From Chionis minor (Eukaryota; Chordata; Aves; Charadriiformes; Chionididae), in contig VZSF01008831.1 of the NCBI GenBank assembly GCA_013398295.1, positions 124,001 to 188,000 on the forward strand: a stretch of DNA of 64,000 nt, given 5' to 3'. A program made the translations under genes and the position numbers. Of the stretch, positions 12,901 to 26,200 are shown piece after piece (the first letter of the stretch is position 1; the number at the start of each line of letters is the position of its first letter). The notes beneath the pieces are model-generated. The model saw nothing but the letters and a program-made list of their open reading frames with translations, was not told the origin of the DNA and did not search any database.

Positions 12901-15900
12901 GTTCTAATCAAACATACTTTATCAACCATGTTCTTCTATATGTTAGGTTCCCAATCTTTATATAATGTAACTATACAGAAACTATAAGCTAGGTGTAAAT
13001 TAAGGTCACTTAAAGATGCCTTCTAATTTTCTCAGTGAATCTTGAAGTCACAGAAGGATGGAGAAAGGGATCTCTTTTTGAAATCTTTCAAGATATAGAC
13101 TTATGAGCCACTATCAAAAGGATATTTTGGTTAATCTTAGTATCCTGCTAATAGTTTTAAAGAGCGCAGCTGTAGGGTAAAACAGCATTACTTAGATCAC
13201 TTTGCACAGAGAACTGTAAAGAGGAAAACAGACAGATTTACCCATTTCTTAGATGGAAGCAACTCCATTTCTCTAACCCACACTAAGTCTTTTTGCATTG
13301 TTGAAAAGGAAAGGACATGGTAGGAGTGAACTTTTTGTCCTTCCTTTCTTCTAGAACACATTGTCTGCTCACCTTTGAAATTTCCTGAAAGAGGCTCAGC
13401 AATGTACCTAAACTGATGTAAATAATATCTGATTCCTTTGTATGCTTCTATGTAGTAGTAGCTCATCTGTGTTCTTTCACAACAAAGTCTCAGTTATCAC
13501 AGGCCAGTATGTATTCACAAACCAAAGCAGAGGGAACAATAAAGTTCCTAAGTTCTCTGTAAGAAAGTGTAAGGTTTTGTAAAGAAGCAGAATGTCTGTT
13601 CGTACAGGTAAACTAATCCCAATTACAAACACGAATCCAGGACTATAACCTGTCTTGCAGTTGTATCTGCACAGGTATTAGGCAGGAATGCAATATATCC
13701 AATGCTTCGTTTATTTTAAGTATGTGTAAGAGCAACTCCCAGTTTCTGACAATCTTTCATGTCATATCTTTCACTTTGGCTTTTTTTTAGGGGAACATTG
13801 TTTATAACTATAGGAAAAATATTATTCAAAACCTTTCCAAATATCTTTTAATTCTCTTCTGTAGATTAAAGAAAATCACTGATTTGCAGACCAAAAGACA
13901 AGGACATCTGGGAAGACTAGTAATTCTCACTTAAATAAAATACATTGCAAACTACATTGCATCTTTCCAGCATGGAATAAACTGGAGAGGTTTGAATATT
14001 GTTTGAGAAGGAGACAAAAAAGGAGTTGGTGTGGTGTTGGAATTACATGTCTGACTTGATGTGGTGCTCCCTGACTCCCGCCCAGTGACTGACTTCCACT
14101 CACACATGGCCTTCTGGCTTCTCCTGAAAGCCAACTCTGGCTCTCTTTGTATGTCATGATAAGCCTGTTCAGCAAAACAGTCTGGCAGGAGTCTATTATT
14201 TTTTCATGCTTACTCCCCATTCTTTTTAGGGAGCTCTGCTGGCTTATGGGATGTTTAGGCATCCCCAAAGACAGCAGAATGGAAGAGGGCAGACCAAGGA
14301 CCCCTCAGTGGCATGAAGGAACTTCAGCATTTTGGCGGGCTGATTCCCCGCTGTCAACTCCACACAGCCCCAGATGTTTTATCAAAGTGATTAAAAGCAT
14401 ACTTTCTATCAAGATATTGCAATACTGTCACCAGCATCCTGCACGGTGTGTAAAAGCTTTGTCATTTACCTCAGTGAGGATAAGCCCCTGGAACTACTAG
14501 TGTGTTTAAACATGTGTCCGAGCCTGTGTTGGCTGAGGGCTTAAGTTGATGTCCTGTATTGGATCGGAGTTCAGTGTCTTAGCACCTTGCAGAATCATGG
14601 ACTTGGAAATAATGACACACCAGATTTTCTATATTGAAGGGCTGACCTTTGGGTTCTCAAAAGCCATGGTACCACTGTAGGTATGTGCATGGGATGATGT
14701 GAAAATGAGGTAAATGCAAATAGTTGGTCATCAGAGCTCAGCTCAGACTGATTTGAGTTCCATCACCTTCCAGAATACCTGAAGGTGGAAAATGTTTGCA
14801 TCCAGAAACTGCCTTTATGCAGTGATATGTTTCATCCTGTGCTTGTTTTCCATATAGCAAAATTATTTAGTGAGTCAATGTGAGTTTGAAGCCTGCAGTA
14901 ATATGACACAGGAGATGTATTGTTTCATTTTAATATTCTGTGCAGTGCCTGAAGTCAGCAAGAACTCAGAACACCTGAACTTCTGAACCTGTTTCTAACA
15001 GGAGACAATTGTCATCATTCTTGCAGCAAAACAACGAAAAGATGTAACCCTTGTACTCAAACAAGAATAAAGGAAAACACGGGTAGAGATAAAGAGCAGA
15101 AAATTTATGGAAGTAAGACAAAAATAAAGGGAAACAGAAAGGAAACAAGTTTGAAATTCTGGTGGCTGCTGCTCTTCTGTGTGCGCTTCCATTTTACAAC
15201 TAGCCTTGTCGCCTGTGATTTGCTTCCCTCACGCATGCCAGTACTACTCTGAACACCTACTGTAGAGCATCACAGGATGGGCGTAATGAGAAATCTGCCA
15301 GCATGTCACTTCTGTCTCTGCCAAAACAGAGGTTAAAATCTGCTTTCAGGCTGCTCACCCTAGACTGAATAGCTTTTCTGTCCTGCTTCAGAGCTGCATG
15401 ACATCAGGAATGCCAAGCACGACTAAGGAGCTTGGCTTCAGTGCTGCCGTTGCTCTCCTGCCTGTTTGCGTTCTGCCTGTGGTGGCCCAGCTGCTCACCA
15501 TGTTGTGATAATTCCTGGAGGGCTTCTGTGGGTAGTGAATAGCCCTTGAGAAAGAGTTAAATCCTTGGTAATGCAGCAAGATGAGGCTGCAACAGTCTGG
15601 ATACATGGGCTATTGTGGAGCATAATCTATACATGTGTTCAGCTGATTAGAGATATTCTTTTTAGCAAGTAACTAAGAATTTGAAAAAGTCTTAAGCTAA
15701 TCTGAAAAAAACAATTAAAAAGTCCCTCTAGTGTCACATTCATCTATAAGAGCAGTTATACTTAACAATCTAGAAAGCTACCAAACCCCAAAACAAATTG
15801 TATGTCTCAACAGATCTCTCAGGTCTAAATAACCACTAACACAATTGTAGTGTGCTGTGGCTGGACTTCTAAGAGGGAGAAATAAAACTCTGAGAGCACT

Positions 15901-18747
15901 GAACAGTATTTTCTCTATCACATTGTGAAAAAAATCTAAGAACCTGAGTGAACAGAATTATCACGGAGAATAAGCTGCATCATTTGACTACTATTTCAAT
16001 TTTGTGCTTTACTTTTTAACCACTATTTGGGAAGGATTTTTTCCCTGTTTGTAAAAGGAAAATTGAATTAAGGTCAAGTTTTGCTCTTGATCCACTCTTT
16101 GAATCTGTTTATTTGATTCTAAATTAGTGGAGTCAGCTTGCTTTATATCTTATACTGAATATCTAGTGAAAGTATTCGTAGTTCAACTCCATACTATTTC
16201 CATTTTCTCTTTGTCGATTTTTCATGTATGATTAGCACAACCTTCAGAAAATTCCATCACTGCAGAACATCTTATTTGGTATAAATGAATTTTGTTGATC
16301 CAATGCTTTGGTCTCTTTGCAACCCTTTGAGTTAGATTATTAAATTATGCTGCTTCTGCTTCAACTTCCAGATCACATAGCAAAGAAACGGGAGATGCTT
16401 TACAATATTGCCTATTGGATGTGCTTGAAGCTTCATATTGTTTTACATAAATTCCTCACCTTCTTTTTAGAAAATTGCTCCTGTATTATATATGGCTTTT
16501 TATGGAGCTATATCTTAGACCCAGTTCACTATTAAAAATAAAAATGTAAAAGTGAATTGTCCACTTAAAATGAAATGTTATTTTATGAAGTATAGGTCAT
16601 TTATTTTATATGGAGGTATTGGCAGGATGAGTCATCCTTCTAAGAATATAACTAAATTGTCCTGTGGTTAACTGAATGTGAGACGCTTTCTGAATGTTTT
16701 GCTGTTACATCCTCACCTCTGGTCTGAAAAGTATACCACAGAAGATACCTCAGAAGATGTGTAGAGTTTCAATCTACCATTCTACCAGCTGTGCCTGCCA
16801 ATTATGCACCTGCCAGCATGCAATATGATCAAAGAGCATTTCCCAAATCAAAATCTGGAATGCAAACACCTTACACTGTATTAGAGAGGGCAAGAAACAG
16901 GTCAAACTGAGCAAGAAGTAATACCCAGTGAATATTAGTTCAAATTCCAAAGTAATTTTAAAAATTATTATTTTTGTCAACCTCTCCTACTTTCTTCAAG
17001 AGTACACTCAATCACTTGAGCTTCAGGAGTGTGGACATTCAGACAGTGAAGTCTTGCTTCAAACATCAACTCTGAGACAGAATTATGAATTTTGCATTTG
17101 ATTGCCCATACACAGCTCAAGTGGTATTGTTTCCGCAGGCTGAATGGGTAGTTTATGTAGTTACCATCCTAATGTACAAAGATGGAAAAGAAATAACCAG
17201 ATATTGAAATCTGCTGGAAATAAGCTGTGCTTATGTACTTCACTGAATCTCTCCATATTCTCTCTGTTTGGTATATAAGCTGCATTTTTATTTTGACTTT
17301 TACTCTGAAACACCTTATAAAATGACATCCATTAATTTTTCAGGGAAATTCAACAATCCTTACCAGAGAAATTTTTGAAGGGGTTCGTGGTAAGTTTTCA
17401 GATAGTGCATGAAGAAAAGCAGACCGGTTTCCTTAAATAAATTTACTGAGAAATACAACTTGCTTCTAATGAGTCTACCAAAAATAGTAGTGAGTGAACT
17501 ACTTATGTCTATCCCAGAAGTCTCAGATGAATGAGAATCCCACTGATTTTGCACACATGGAAGAGTGCAGGGTAGAAATCTTAAATGAGTTATGCACCTT
17601 TAATCATAGGGGAAGCCCCAGAAGGAGATACAGTTTAAAGGAAGACAGCAAAGAAATTTATGTCAACATCTCCCATTATTTTTGGGAGAAGACAGACTAG
17701 GACTATAGTAAATCATAAGAAGAATTGCTTTATTATATCACAGTGTATTTTTATAATATGGTACATATATTTTTGCTGTCTTCTTCATTCAATAGACCTT
17801 CTTCACCATTTCTGAGCCCTAGAGTTCTAGTCTAAGGATTGTGACAAATTTAGCTTAACTTTTCCCTCATCCTTTTTCTCCGAAGGCTGGCAATGTTGAT
17901 GCAGATGCGAATTTCCTACACAAAGAACATTTGAAGAGAAGCCTCTTGTCCAAACAGAGATCTAGTTTATAATGTTTGAATACAGATCAATGAAATAAAC
18001 TGAGTTATTAGTATAGTCTTTTCCTTTACACTGAATAAAGCTTTGTGTCACATTGCTTTTCTTCTTCATTTTTCTTCAGCACTTTTCTTAAAAAATAATT
18101 TAAATATAGACATGTATTTTCAGTCAGAATAAGGATTTGTCAAAATGTTTCGGTGTAACCTTCATACCTCTCTCTCACTTTTCATTGACTGATACATTTG
18201 GATAGGTACAATTAGCATATTAGATTACTCTTTTCCTCCCAAACCAACATACACAAAGAAATGGAAGGACAGAAATAGTCTTTTCATGATACAAACAGAC
18301 CATTTCAGTTTCTAAATCTGGGGATTTTATACCTATAAAGCAGGAACTACCTAAAATGTTGACAGTAAAAGCAAAATATCCATCTAGACTTTGTCTATCA
18401 TCAAGAGAAATGACCCATAAAAGAAGATATGACAATTCCAAAGGAAATATTCTGTAACAAAGCTTATAAAGGATGCCTTTGAAACCTTGAACTCCCTGTT
18501 AATTACAAACAGTATGTACCATGAAGTGTTAGCACTGGAGGAAATAAGCAACAACTTACAAATGAGCTTTATATCAAAGTAGTATTAGGTATAACTTGGC
18601 CTAATCACAGAAAAAATGTATTATTATAGACAGGGAAATAGGATATGAAAGAACTTTCTGTTCCAACTAGTCTATGAAAGAATCAGAAGGCAATTTTTTA
18701 AGGAACAAACTTCATGTGATAATTCCAATCCTTTTATTCCATTTCAC
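9939..18747. other. Long unique AT-rich stretch, no gene recognised
   Basis: About 8.8 kb with no recognisable element apart from the possible coding relic near 10.3-10.6 kb. A TA/CA-rich low-complexity patch lies at about 11290-11362. Frames up to 117 codons (14147-14500 plus; 13927-14268 minus) overlap each other on opposite strands and carry no familiar motif. The slightly GC-richer stretch at about 13990-14350 is not assigned to any family. Confidence 0.55.
10300..10640 (-). other. Possible decayed coding relic, unassigned
   Basis: I do not recognise this segment. It is less AT-rich than its surroundings. On the minus strand one frame reads for about 80 codons (10397-10640), and after isolated stops it resumes with protein-like composition towards 10300 (for example EELPLILEAINFLLIQELL). 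That pattern could be an old retroposed coding sequence or part of an unrecognised retroelement. The plus strand is also open over part of the same span, so chance is a real alternative. Confidence 0.2.
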
Positions 18748-19328
18748 TGTATCCTGGGCCTGGCTGGGATGGATTTAACTTCTTTCATAGCAGCCCATAT
18801 GGTGCTGTGCTTTACATTTGGGGCTAAAACAGACTTGATAACAGAGCAGTGTTTTGGTTATTGCTGATCAGTGCTGGCACAGTGTCAAGGCTTTTTCTCT
18901 TCCCTTCCAAAGACAGCAGGCTGGGGGTGGGCAAGAGGTTAGGAGGGAACAAAGCAGGGACAGCTCACCCTACCTGACCAAGGGGATAGCCCATACCATA
19001 CAACATTGCACTCAGCAATGAAAACTCAAGGAAAGGGGGAGGAAAGGGGTGGATGCTTGTGGTTATGGTGTTTGTCTTCCAAAGTAACTGTTACATGTGT
19101 TGAGGCACTGCATTTCAGGAACTGGCTGGATATCTATCCGTCAATGGACAGAATTAATCTTTTTACTTTGCTTTTGTGTGCAGCTTTTGCTTTGCTTATT
19201 AAAATGACATTATCTAGACTCAGAGTCTTCTCACCTTTCTTCTATTTCTTCCCCATCCCATAGAAGAGGAGACTGATCAAGAGGACGGGTGGGTGTTTGT
19301 CTGCTGACTAGGGTCAATCCACCACACA
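18748..19328 (+). mobile_element. Solo LTR, ERVL-like avian family (type 1)
   Basis: It begins TGTATCC followed by 'cctggctgggatggattta' and 'tagcagcccatatggtgctg', the signature I associate with a common avian ERVL-like LTR. It then runs through 'ggctaaaacagacttgataa', 'gggacagctcacc' and 'ctcagcaatgaaaactcaag', and ends near 'ggtcaatccaccacaca'. The same family recurs at 33667-34906 and 62017-62275. No internal retroviral sequence flanks it, so it is a solo LTR, the usual result of recombination between two LTRs. No exact target duplication is visible, so the outermost bases are uncertain. Confidence 0.85.
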
Positions 19329-20449
19329 GAAAAATGCAATTTTGTATTTAAAAAGTCCAAAGGTCATATCTGCCCATCTTGCTCAGTAGGGAATTCACCA
19401 ATATTAATATGTAAGACCGCATGAATAACACTTTTCTGTAACATCCCAGCAACTGTATAACATTCAGTATAAGTCAGTGGAGTACTAAATTAGGTTGAAA
19501 TACCAAAAAAGTGGCTAGCAAAACAAAGCTTTGTGACTATTATTTCACCCACGTGCTATCAAAAATTGTAGGGTTTTTCATACTAATTTTTTTCATCTAT
19601 TTTCAATAGTAAAAAAAAAAAGTTTCCTGTGGAAGCATGGAGCGGTGTCTGCCCACAAGAACAGAGCAATCCATGAACTGAAGGAGAAATTTGATTACTT
19701 TTTCTTCAATCTTATTTTATAGCACCACACTGACATTTCAAAACTCTATGGAAAACTGCTGGTTTTGCAATGACTTGATGACTCTCAGACTCAATGACTC
19801 TCTTGGCTTCCTGACCACACCCTTTTATGCAGCCCGGGATACGGTTGCCCTTATGGGCTGTGAGCATACATTGCTGGATTATGTCGAGCTTTTCATCCAC
19901 CATGGATTCCTTCCTCACGGAGACTAAAAGAATCACCCAACATTTTAATTTGAAATAAAAGACAATTAAAGCTAAAAAAACCCAAAAAAGTAACAGGATT
20001 TTCTGTATTATATTCTGTGAAACTGAAAAAACGATAGCCTATGCAGATACAACCCAGAGATACAACATTTCTATAATATCCCAGTACCTTAAATAACTTT
20101 ACAAACGCCAGTCAGCTAAGTCAGATAGCCCAGCTGTCAGTTTGGGAAATATCACTGCTGTTTTAGTGAAAAGAAGTCTGCATTTTCCCAAGTAAATTCC
20201 ACAGTGGTTCTAAATTAAAATAAAAATTACGTCACTTCTACTGTGCATTTATCTACAAGATTAAAAGTTGTTTTAATTTTTCTTCTCACTCTGTGTTTGG
20301 TTTTTGTTAATTACCAAGCAAAAAGAAAAAAAGCTGCTACTCTATTAAGTTATTATCACCCATAATTTCTCCTAACCAATTATTTTACAATACTTCTGTT
20401 TTGACTATTGTGCTGCTGAGGCCCTATGAATCTTCATTTACTATGCTGT
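19329..20449. other. Unique AT-rich sequence, nothing recognised
   Basis: Apart from poly(A)-type tracts (19609-19621 and 19974-19987), nothing is identifiable. The opposed 78- and 74-codon frames near 19.7-19.9 kb overlap each other and have no recognisable motif. Confidence 0.55.
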
Positions 20450-20759
20450 TCACAGAACCACAGAATGTTAAGGGTTGGAAGGGACCTCTAGAGGTCATCT
20501 GGTCCAACCCCCCTGCCAGAGTAGGTCCACCTACAGCAGGTTGCACAGGATGGCATCCAGGTGGGTTTGGAATGTCTCCAGAGTCAGAAACTCTACCACT
20601 GCCCCTTGTCCTATCACTGGGTACCACTGAAAAAAGACTGGTCCCTTCTTCCTGGCACCCTCTCTTTAGGTATTTGTAAACATTGATGAGATCCCCCCTC
20701 AGCCTTCTCTTCTCCAGGCTAAAAAGACCCAACTCCCTCAGCCTTTCCTCATAAGAAGG
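20450..20759 (-). mobile_element. CR1 LINE 3' end, minus strand
   Basis: On the plus strand it starts with the inverted CR1 octamer tail ('tcacagaaccacagaatg'), followed by the hallmark 'gttggaagggacctctagag' and 'catctggtccaacccccctg'. The minus strand encodes the C-terminal ORF2 peptide [14 protein letters not shown] and then SDRTRG. The element is severely 5'-truncated, and the segment that normally follows SDRTRG is partly missing. Its 5' edge abuts an LTR remnant starting at about 20760. Confidence 0.95.
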
Positions 20760-21262
20760 ATGAACAACCCAACAGCCTTTGGAGCTCTCGTGCATGGCAG
20801 TGGACTGCACACCATGATCTCCCATTAAGTGGGGATGCCTCTCAAGGTTACTCCTTGCCACATTCGTTGCCGCAACAGATACTCGTTAAGTGACTAGTAG
20901 CATGCTAAACTTTGAAGCTTCACTAATAATATGTCTTAGATTGATTGTGCAGATATAATCCTTTAGGCATAAGCTGTTGAACATGTCTAGGACTAGGATT
21001 GGATCCAGCACACCTAAACTCCCCTCTGAGGAGTTTAGAAAGCAAGGGGGTGGTCTCTGAATGTTGTGACTCAAGAGGAGGGTCTCTCTGAAACTTTTGT
21101 CTGACCCTGTCCTCTATGCAGTAAATAACCTAGTATACCTTGCCATTGAATCCTGTTAAACCACTGTCTCATTTACTGTCAAACTTTGTTAAATCCCTGT
21201 TTTATATCAATAAATAAATTGCTGCTTCTCTCTTACGAGTGAAGTGCATCGCTCCATCCACA
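20760..21262 (+). mobile_element. LTR remnant, type 2, lacking most of U3
   Basis: It is collinear with the complete type 2 LTR at 33907-34582 from just after that copy's TATA box to its end. Shared blocks include 'gtgactagtagcatgctaaact' (differing slightly between copies), 'gaggagggtctctctg', 'gaccctgtcctct' and 'ttaaatccctgttttatatc', which leads into AATAAA at 21209-21214 and then 'ttgctgcttctctct'. About 160 bp corresponding to U3 and the TATA box are absent. The 5' edge coincides with the 5' end of the neighbouring minus-strand CR1, so the truncation and the CR1 may share an origin. It ends near 'gctccatccaca'. Confidence 0.8.
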
Positions 21263-22609
21263 ATAATGACAGAAGAATTAGTGAGGAATTTTCCATCTGG
21301 ATTAGGAAGACCAAGTCATAATACAGAGAAAACAAGCTCCACATGAAGAAATACTGAAGTATTCACTTCTGGAACAAAGAATCCTTTCCCAGTTGTGTGC
21401 CCCTGCTTGCTGCAAACAGCCCCATTAACTCTGCAATGAGCCGTTGCAATAGCATTGCAATTGAAAAGTGCATTTCAGGAGACTAATTGGGTGGTGATAT
21501 ATATCATTTGTTCCAGTCTCATGAATAATAAAGTTTTGTGAAGAGTGAGGTTTAAAACATTTGCATACAAAAGAAATGTAACTCAATTAATTTTGCAAGC
21601 CAAGGCAAAGAATTGTGAACAAGTACTACAGGGGAACTATCCTGGTCACCTCAGGAACTACAATCACAAAGCTGACAAAGGAAAAGCATGGAAGAACAAT
21701 GCTGTTTAAGTGTCAGTCTAAGTTTGTCCATAGGTAAGAGAGTGGGAAAAAAATAACCTTAGTGAGAAATTTAAGTTTAGCTATTTTCTACCACAGAAAT
21801 GGAATTTCCTCTTCAAATCTAATAGGCTAATGGGCCAATTGAATTTCCCCAATACTTTTAGATCAAAGGCTTAAAACAAAAACAAACCTCTAAGGGTTTT
21901 ATTTTTATTTTGTTGTCATTTGTTGTTTTGGTTTTTGGGTTTTGGGCTTTTTTTGTTTGGGGTGGGGTTTTTTTTTTGTGCGTGTGTGTTTCATTTCCTC
22001 AGGTATTTCTAGAAGGTAGAAATTGAAAACTAGAAATAGTCAAAGATTCTAAACTTTACACATTTTTTCCAATCACCTTTAAGAACAATGTGAAACTGAA
22101 CCAAAATCATTCACGAATACTATGGTCGTCTTATTCATATATAGAAAGAAAAGCCAAAGGAACCGTACTTTTAGGGGGAATACTCTTTTCTAAGACTCTT
22201 TTACCATTCTTTTAATCTAGACATTGTTTTCTTAAATTATCTTGGTAGCATAAGATCACAGGAGGTATGGGTAAGGCATAAAAGGTAATCAGTGGACTAT
22301 AATGGTCATATGTTCTAGCTTTTTACAGCAGTTCTGACATTCCTAAAGTTTATTTTATCTTATTTGAAATTTATCCCTGCAAGCAAAACCAGTAACTGTC
22401 TGTGCACTCAAGCAGATAGTCAAAATACTTTACAAATTACTATTTACCTGAGTAACCGGTGACGTGACACGGCATATTTGTTACTTCCTGCATTAAATAT
22501 AGATGAAGGTCAAGATACACCATTTTTAACTTCATAGCTGAACTACTTTGTGTATTTTTCACATAACACTAAGTCTACCTGTACTGCTGCTAAGTAGAAT
22601 TTTTCTTCT
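21263..22609. other. Unique sequence with one G/T-rich tract
   Basis: Nothing is recognised apart from a low-complexity G/T-rich stretch at about 21898-21995 (see the G-tract entry). Confidence 0.55.
21937..21967 (+). other. G-tract cluster, possible G-quadruplex
   Basis: Four G runs of three or four (21937-39, 21944-46, 21959-62 and 21964-67) are separated by T-rich loops of about 4, 12 and 1 bases. This fits a loose G-quadruplex pattern on the plus strand. It sits in a G/T-rich low-complexity tract and may be no more than that. Confidence 0.3.
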
Positions 22610-23280
22610 GGCAGCTTGTGTTCAATGTCTCCTTCTGTCACCATGAATCTCAGAGAAGTCTGAATCCACATTGTCTGCCACCACCTATTACAGAATTGGA
22701 GAGGGCAAGTAAGCCTTCTTCCTTAGCCTTCGTTTCTTTAGGCTGAACAAACTGAGCTTTTTTCATGTCCTTGCATATCATATGCTCCAGCCCACCAATC
22801 ATCTGTGTTGCTTGCCCCTATTCTCACTCCAGGACATTAGCTTCTTTCTTGTGCTGGGGAGAGCAAAACTGGACATAGTAGTCCAGATCCAATCACAAGT
22901 ACTAAGGAGAGATGGAGAAATGCTTCCTTCAATAGCTATGGTCTAGCCAATACAGCCCACGATGCAGGTGGCTGTCTTTGCTACAGTGATGTGCTTCTCA
23001 CATGCATTCAACTTGTTCATCAGGAATGCTGGACTTCACATCTGCATTCATTGACCTACATTAGGTTTCTGTCAGCCAGTTTTTCAAGCCTGCCAAGGTC
23101 TGTCTCAATGGCAGCCCTGCCCTCCACTCTATGGACCTCTCTTACCCTAGTTTGCTGTCATCTGTGATCTTGCTGAGAGTGCATGCCACCCCAGCATGCA
23201 GGCCATTTAATAAAGACACAAAACCTTACTAGTCTCAGAACCATTGCCTAAGGAGTGCCACTAATAACTAGTCATCGGTT
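22610..23280 (-). mobile_element. Old, strongly diverged CR1 LINE, minus strand
   Basis: Read on the plus strand, several segments match the usual reverse-complement CR1 landmarks in the right order. They are the 'tagccttcgtttctttaggc' segment, 'ccagcccaccaatcatc', 'ggacatagtagtccag', 'caatacagcccacgatgcag', 'catgcattcaacttgttc', 'ccagtttttcaagcctgcca' and 'cttgctgagagtgcatgcc'. The high divergence and loss of any open frame imply an old insertion. Boundaries are approximate. Confidence 0.75.
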
Positions 23281-26200
23281 ATTATCAGATAACAAGATGA
23301 GGAAAAAGATATGACTCATCAAATGTTTGCTGCCAGAAGGAACCTGTTTGTGGAGGCAATAGTCATGCCTTGCTCTTTTGAAAGCAAAATGAAGAAATCA
23401 GCGATGAAAGTTAGGCCGAACGTATTAACAAAACAACTCCTCAAGCTTAAAATAGGAATCTTGTGAAGCTCTATATCTGATCATTGTCTAACAATTGTGA
23501 TACTGTTAAACCCCATTTAATCTATGTCGTAACGTATCACATCTTACAAAATACCAGGTTATAGAGTCCTGTGCTAAAGTTTAATATGAAGAATCTGATT
23601 TATTTTGTCAGGTTTGATCAATTTCTGTCATTTTAAACTCAAACAATGCCATCTGAGTGTAGTTTTTAGTATGTTATGTCTGTTAAGAAGATCTCTGCAA
23701 TCCATCAACGTAATTACTCTGTTCTTTAAGGCATTGTGATTGTATTATGCCCAAAGTTAATTTTTTAAGTTGCAAAATATTCAACAAGAAATTTAATCTT
23801 AAAGCCTTGGCAGTACCATGCCTAAATGTATCTGACATCTATTCTATAACCTTTGTACAAAATAGTTGCTGCAGCTAGAACCCAATTGCATGTCTTTTTC
23901 TTGACAATTAAAACACGAAAACTCAGGTACTGGTTCTGATCAAAGCCACAAATACCAGAATGGAAACAGAAAGGATTTCAATATTTATTTTCCATTAGAA
24001 TTGCATTTTCAGCATTCAGGATGTGATGCCATTATTGTAGGTACTGCAAAAAAATGCAAAGGAAAAGCTTTGTGTTCTCATTCAAGCAGTAATACTTGGC
24101 AAACAATTTGAGTTGCATGTGACAATTCCCTTCCTGTCTAATCAGATTACTTGTTCTGTGGCCAAGTATCTCATTGTGCTATTGCCAAAAAAACAGATCC
24201 ATGCACAAGGTGTAGGAAACCAGTTTGATGATCACTTCTGCAGGTCAGTTCTGAACTGTTGAGTTTACATTTGATAAAAAGTAAGAAAATTACAAATTAA
24301 TTGAAACATCTTTTTGTTATTGCAGCCCTGGATTGTTTAGGAGCAGATTTCTCTGTTTCTACAGTTGACATCACTTGCCAACCAGAACTATAAGCAAGGA
24401 CAGAACTCAAAGTATCTAAAAGGTGTTCTTAAACCACTGCTGCTAATTCTATTTCTCCTTTCTTTCCAAAGATCTAGAATTATTAAAGGAGATTCACCTA
24501 AAATCTACGATCCTGTTGGTCTGTAATGAATCTCAACAAATCACAGCAAGTTTATGTGGAATTTCTTTTTGCATTGCAAAGGTATTGTTTTACATTTCAA
24601 GACATAAACTTTAATCACCAAAATTAACAGGAGTAACAAAAATCTAGCAGCTATTAACTACATTGTATTTTAAAATGTATGTCTAAAAGTCCTCTAGTGT
24701 ACAAAACAGTAACAGTGCAATAAAAGTTACCTAAATCCCTAGTTCAAGTTGATTACTTCAACAATTCTAAGTTATACAAAATGACAATGTATTAAATCAA
24801 GTATAAGGTGTTTTTTTGTTATTCTGATTTTTTGAATTCAACTATTTAGGAAAGTGGCAATTTATTTTGTTTATAAAGTACTGTTTTCACCCATACTCAA
24901 AAGTGCCTTTTAAATAATTAATCATCAAAATGATTTTGTAGTGTCCTATTACACTTCATGTTGACTGCTCTTGCACATAGACTTTTAATGTTTCTCCGAA
25001 ATCATTCAGAGAGTTATGTTTTGCCAACTATGCTAGTAATAATTATTCAGCAATTAAAATCCTCATACTTCCTTATTACCTCATCTAGCCCCTCTCTCCC
25101 AATAGCAAAAGAGCTATAGAGGTTCCACATCAGAAATAAGCTAGAGCCTTCACACCACCTCAGACAAACTGCTTAACTTGCTTGTAGAATATGGGGGGAA
25201 CGGGGCCTACAGTGAGTCAAGTGAAGACAACTACAGGAAAAAAATATATATTAGTGCTGCATACATCAAGATAATCACTAGTGACTTTGGAAATAATGGG
25301 AGGAATGGCTTAAAACTCTGACAGTCAGTGGGTCACATCCTTTCCCTCTTGCTTTTTGTTCTGTTGCTTCTCACCTTGATTGAAGTTTAGCATACAACAC
25401 AGAAAACATAGCTCTGTCTTCTAGTGTAAATATTAAGATCTACCAAGCTTTCAGAATTTACTGCATATTATTAATACTGAAAGAGTCCATCCACAGTGAT
25501 GTTAGTTCCTTTTTTCTTTTATTATACTGCAGAAGCATCTGAAGGCCTCAACTGAGAAAAATGCCTGGTTAGCTTGACATGTTATATTTGCTGCCTTAAT
25601 ACTTCGCAATCAGTTTGAATAACACAAAGAAAAAAAAAAAGTGTGGTTTTTCTAAATAGAACTGAGATACAGGGAAATTAAGTTACTCATTGCACTAGAA
25701 ATGAGTGTGGGAGTTGGGTGAAGGGGGTGGATCATGATTCTGGTGACCTGATGGAGCCCTGTCCACCAGTTCACCTCTGCTGAAATACACTTCTCTGTCC
25801 CTTTCATGTACTTACCTGCATTCATATGTCTCTTTAGGAATGACTGGTGACACAATGCAATGGTTCTGGTGAACTGGTCCCTTGACTTCAATACAGAATA
25901 ATGTCATGGAGAGACTACCAAAGGCAAGAAAGCCAACCACTCCTCCACTCTTAAGATTCTGGCCATGAACTAAGCTGGGTCACTAATGTATATAATACAT
26001 ATATATGTGTGTGTGTGTAAGAGTGGAGGGGTCTGAAAGTTGTTTAAAACTCTTTAGAGACAAAGACACATTTGAATTTAAGAAAGCGTTTGCAAATTCA
26101 ACACAGGCTAGTTAGGAAAGAAAATTACTTAGATCTGTTAACAGGCTGGAAAAGAAGAAAGGTAAAAAATGAGCAGTTGAATTCCCAGTGTCTTCTGACA

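Noticed and set aside
20424..20861. 145-codon minus-strand frame
   Set aside because: It is a fusion of LTR remnant and CR1 ORF2 C-terminus read in one frame; it is repeat sequence, not a host gene.
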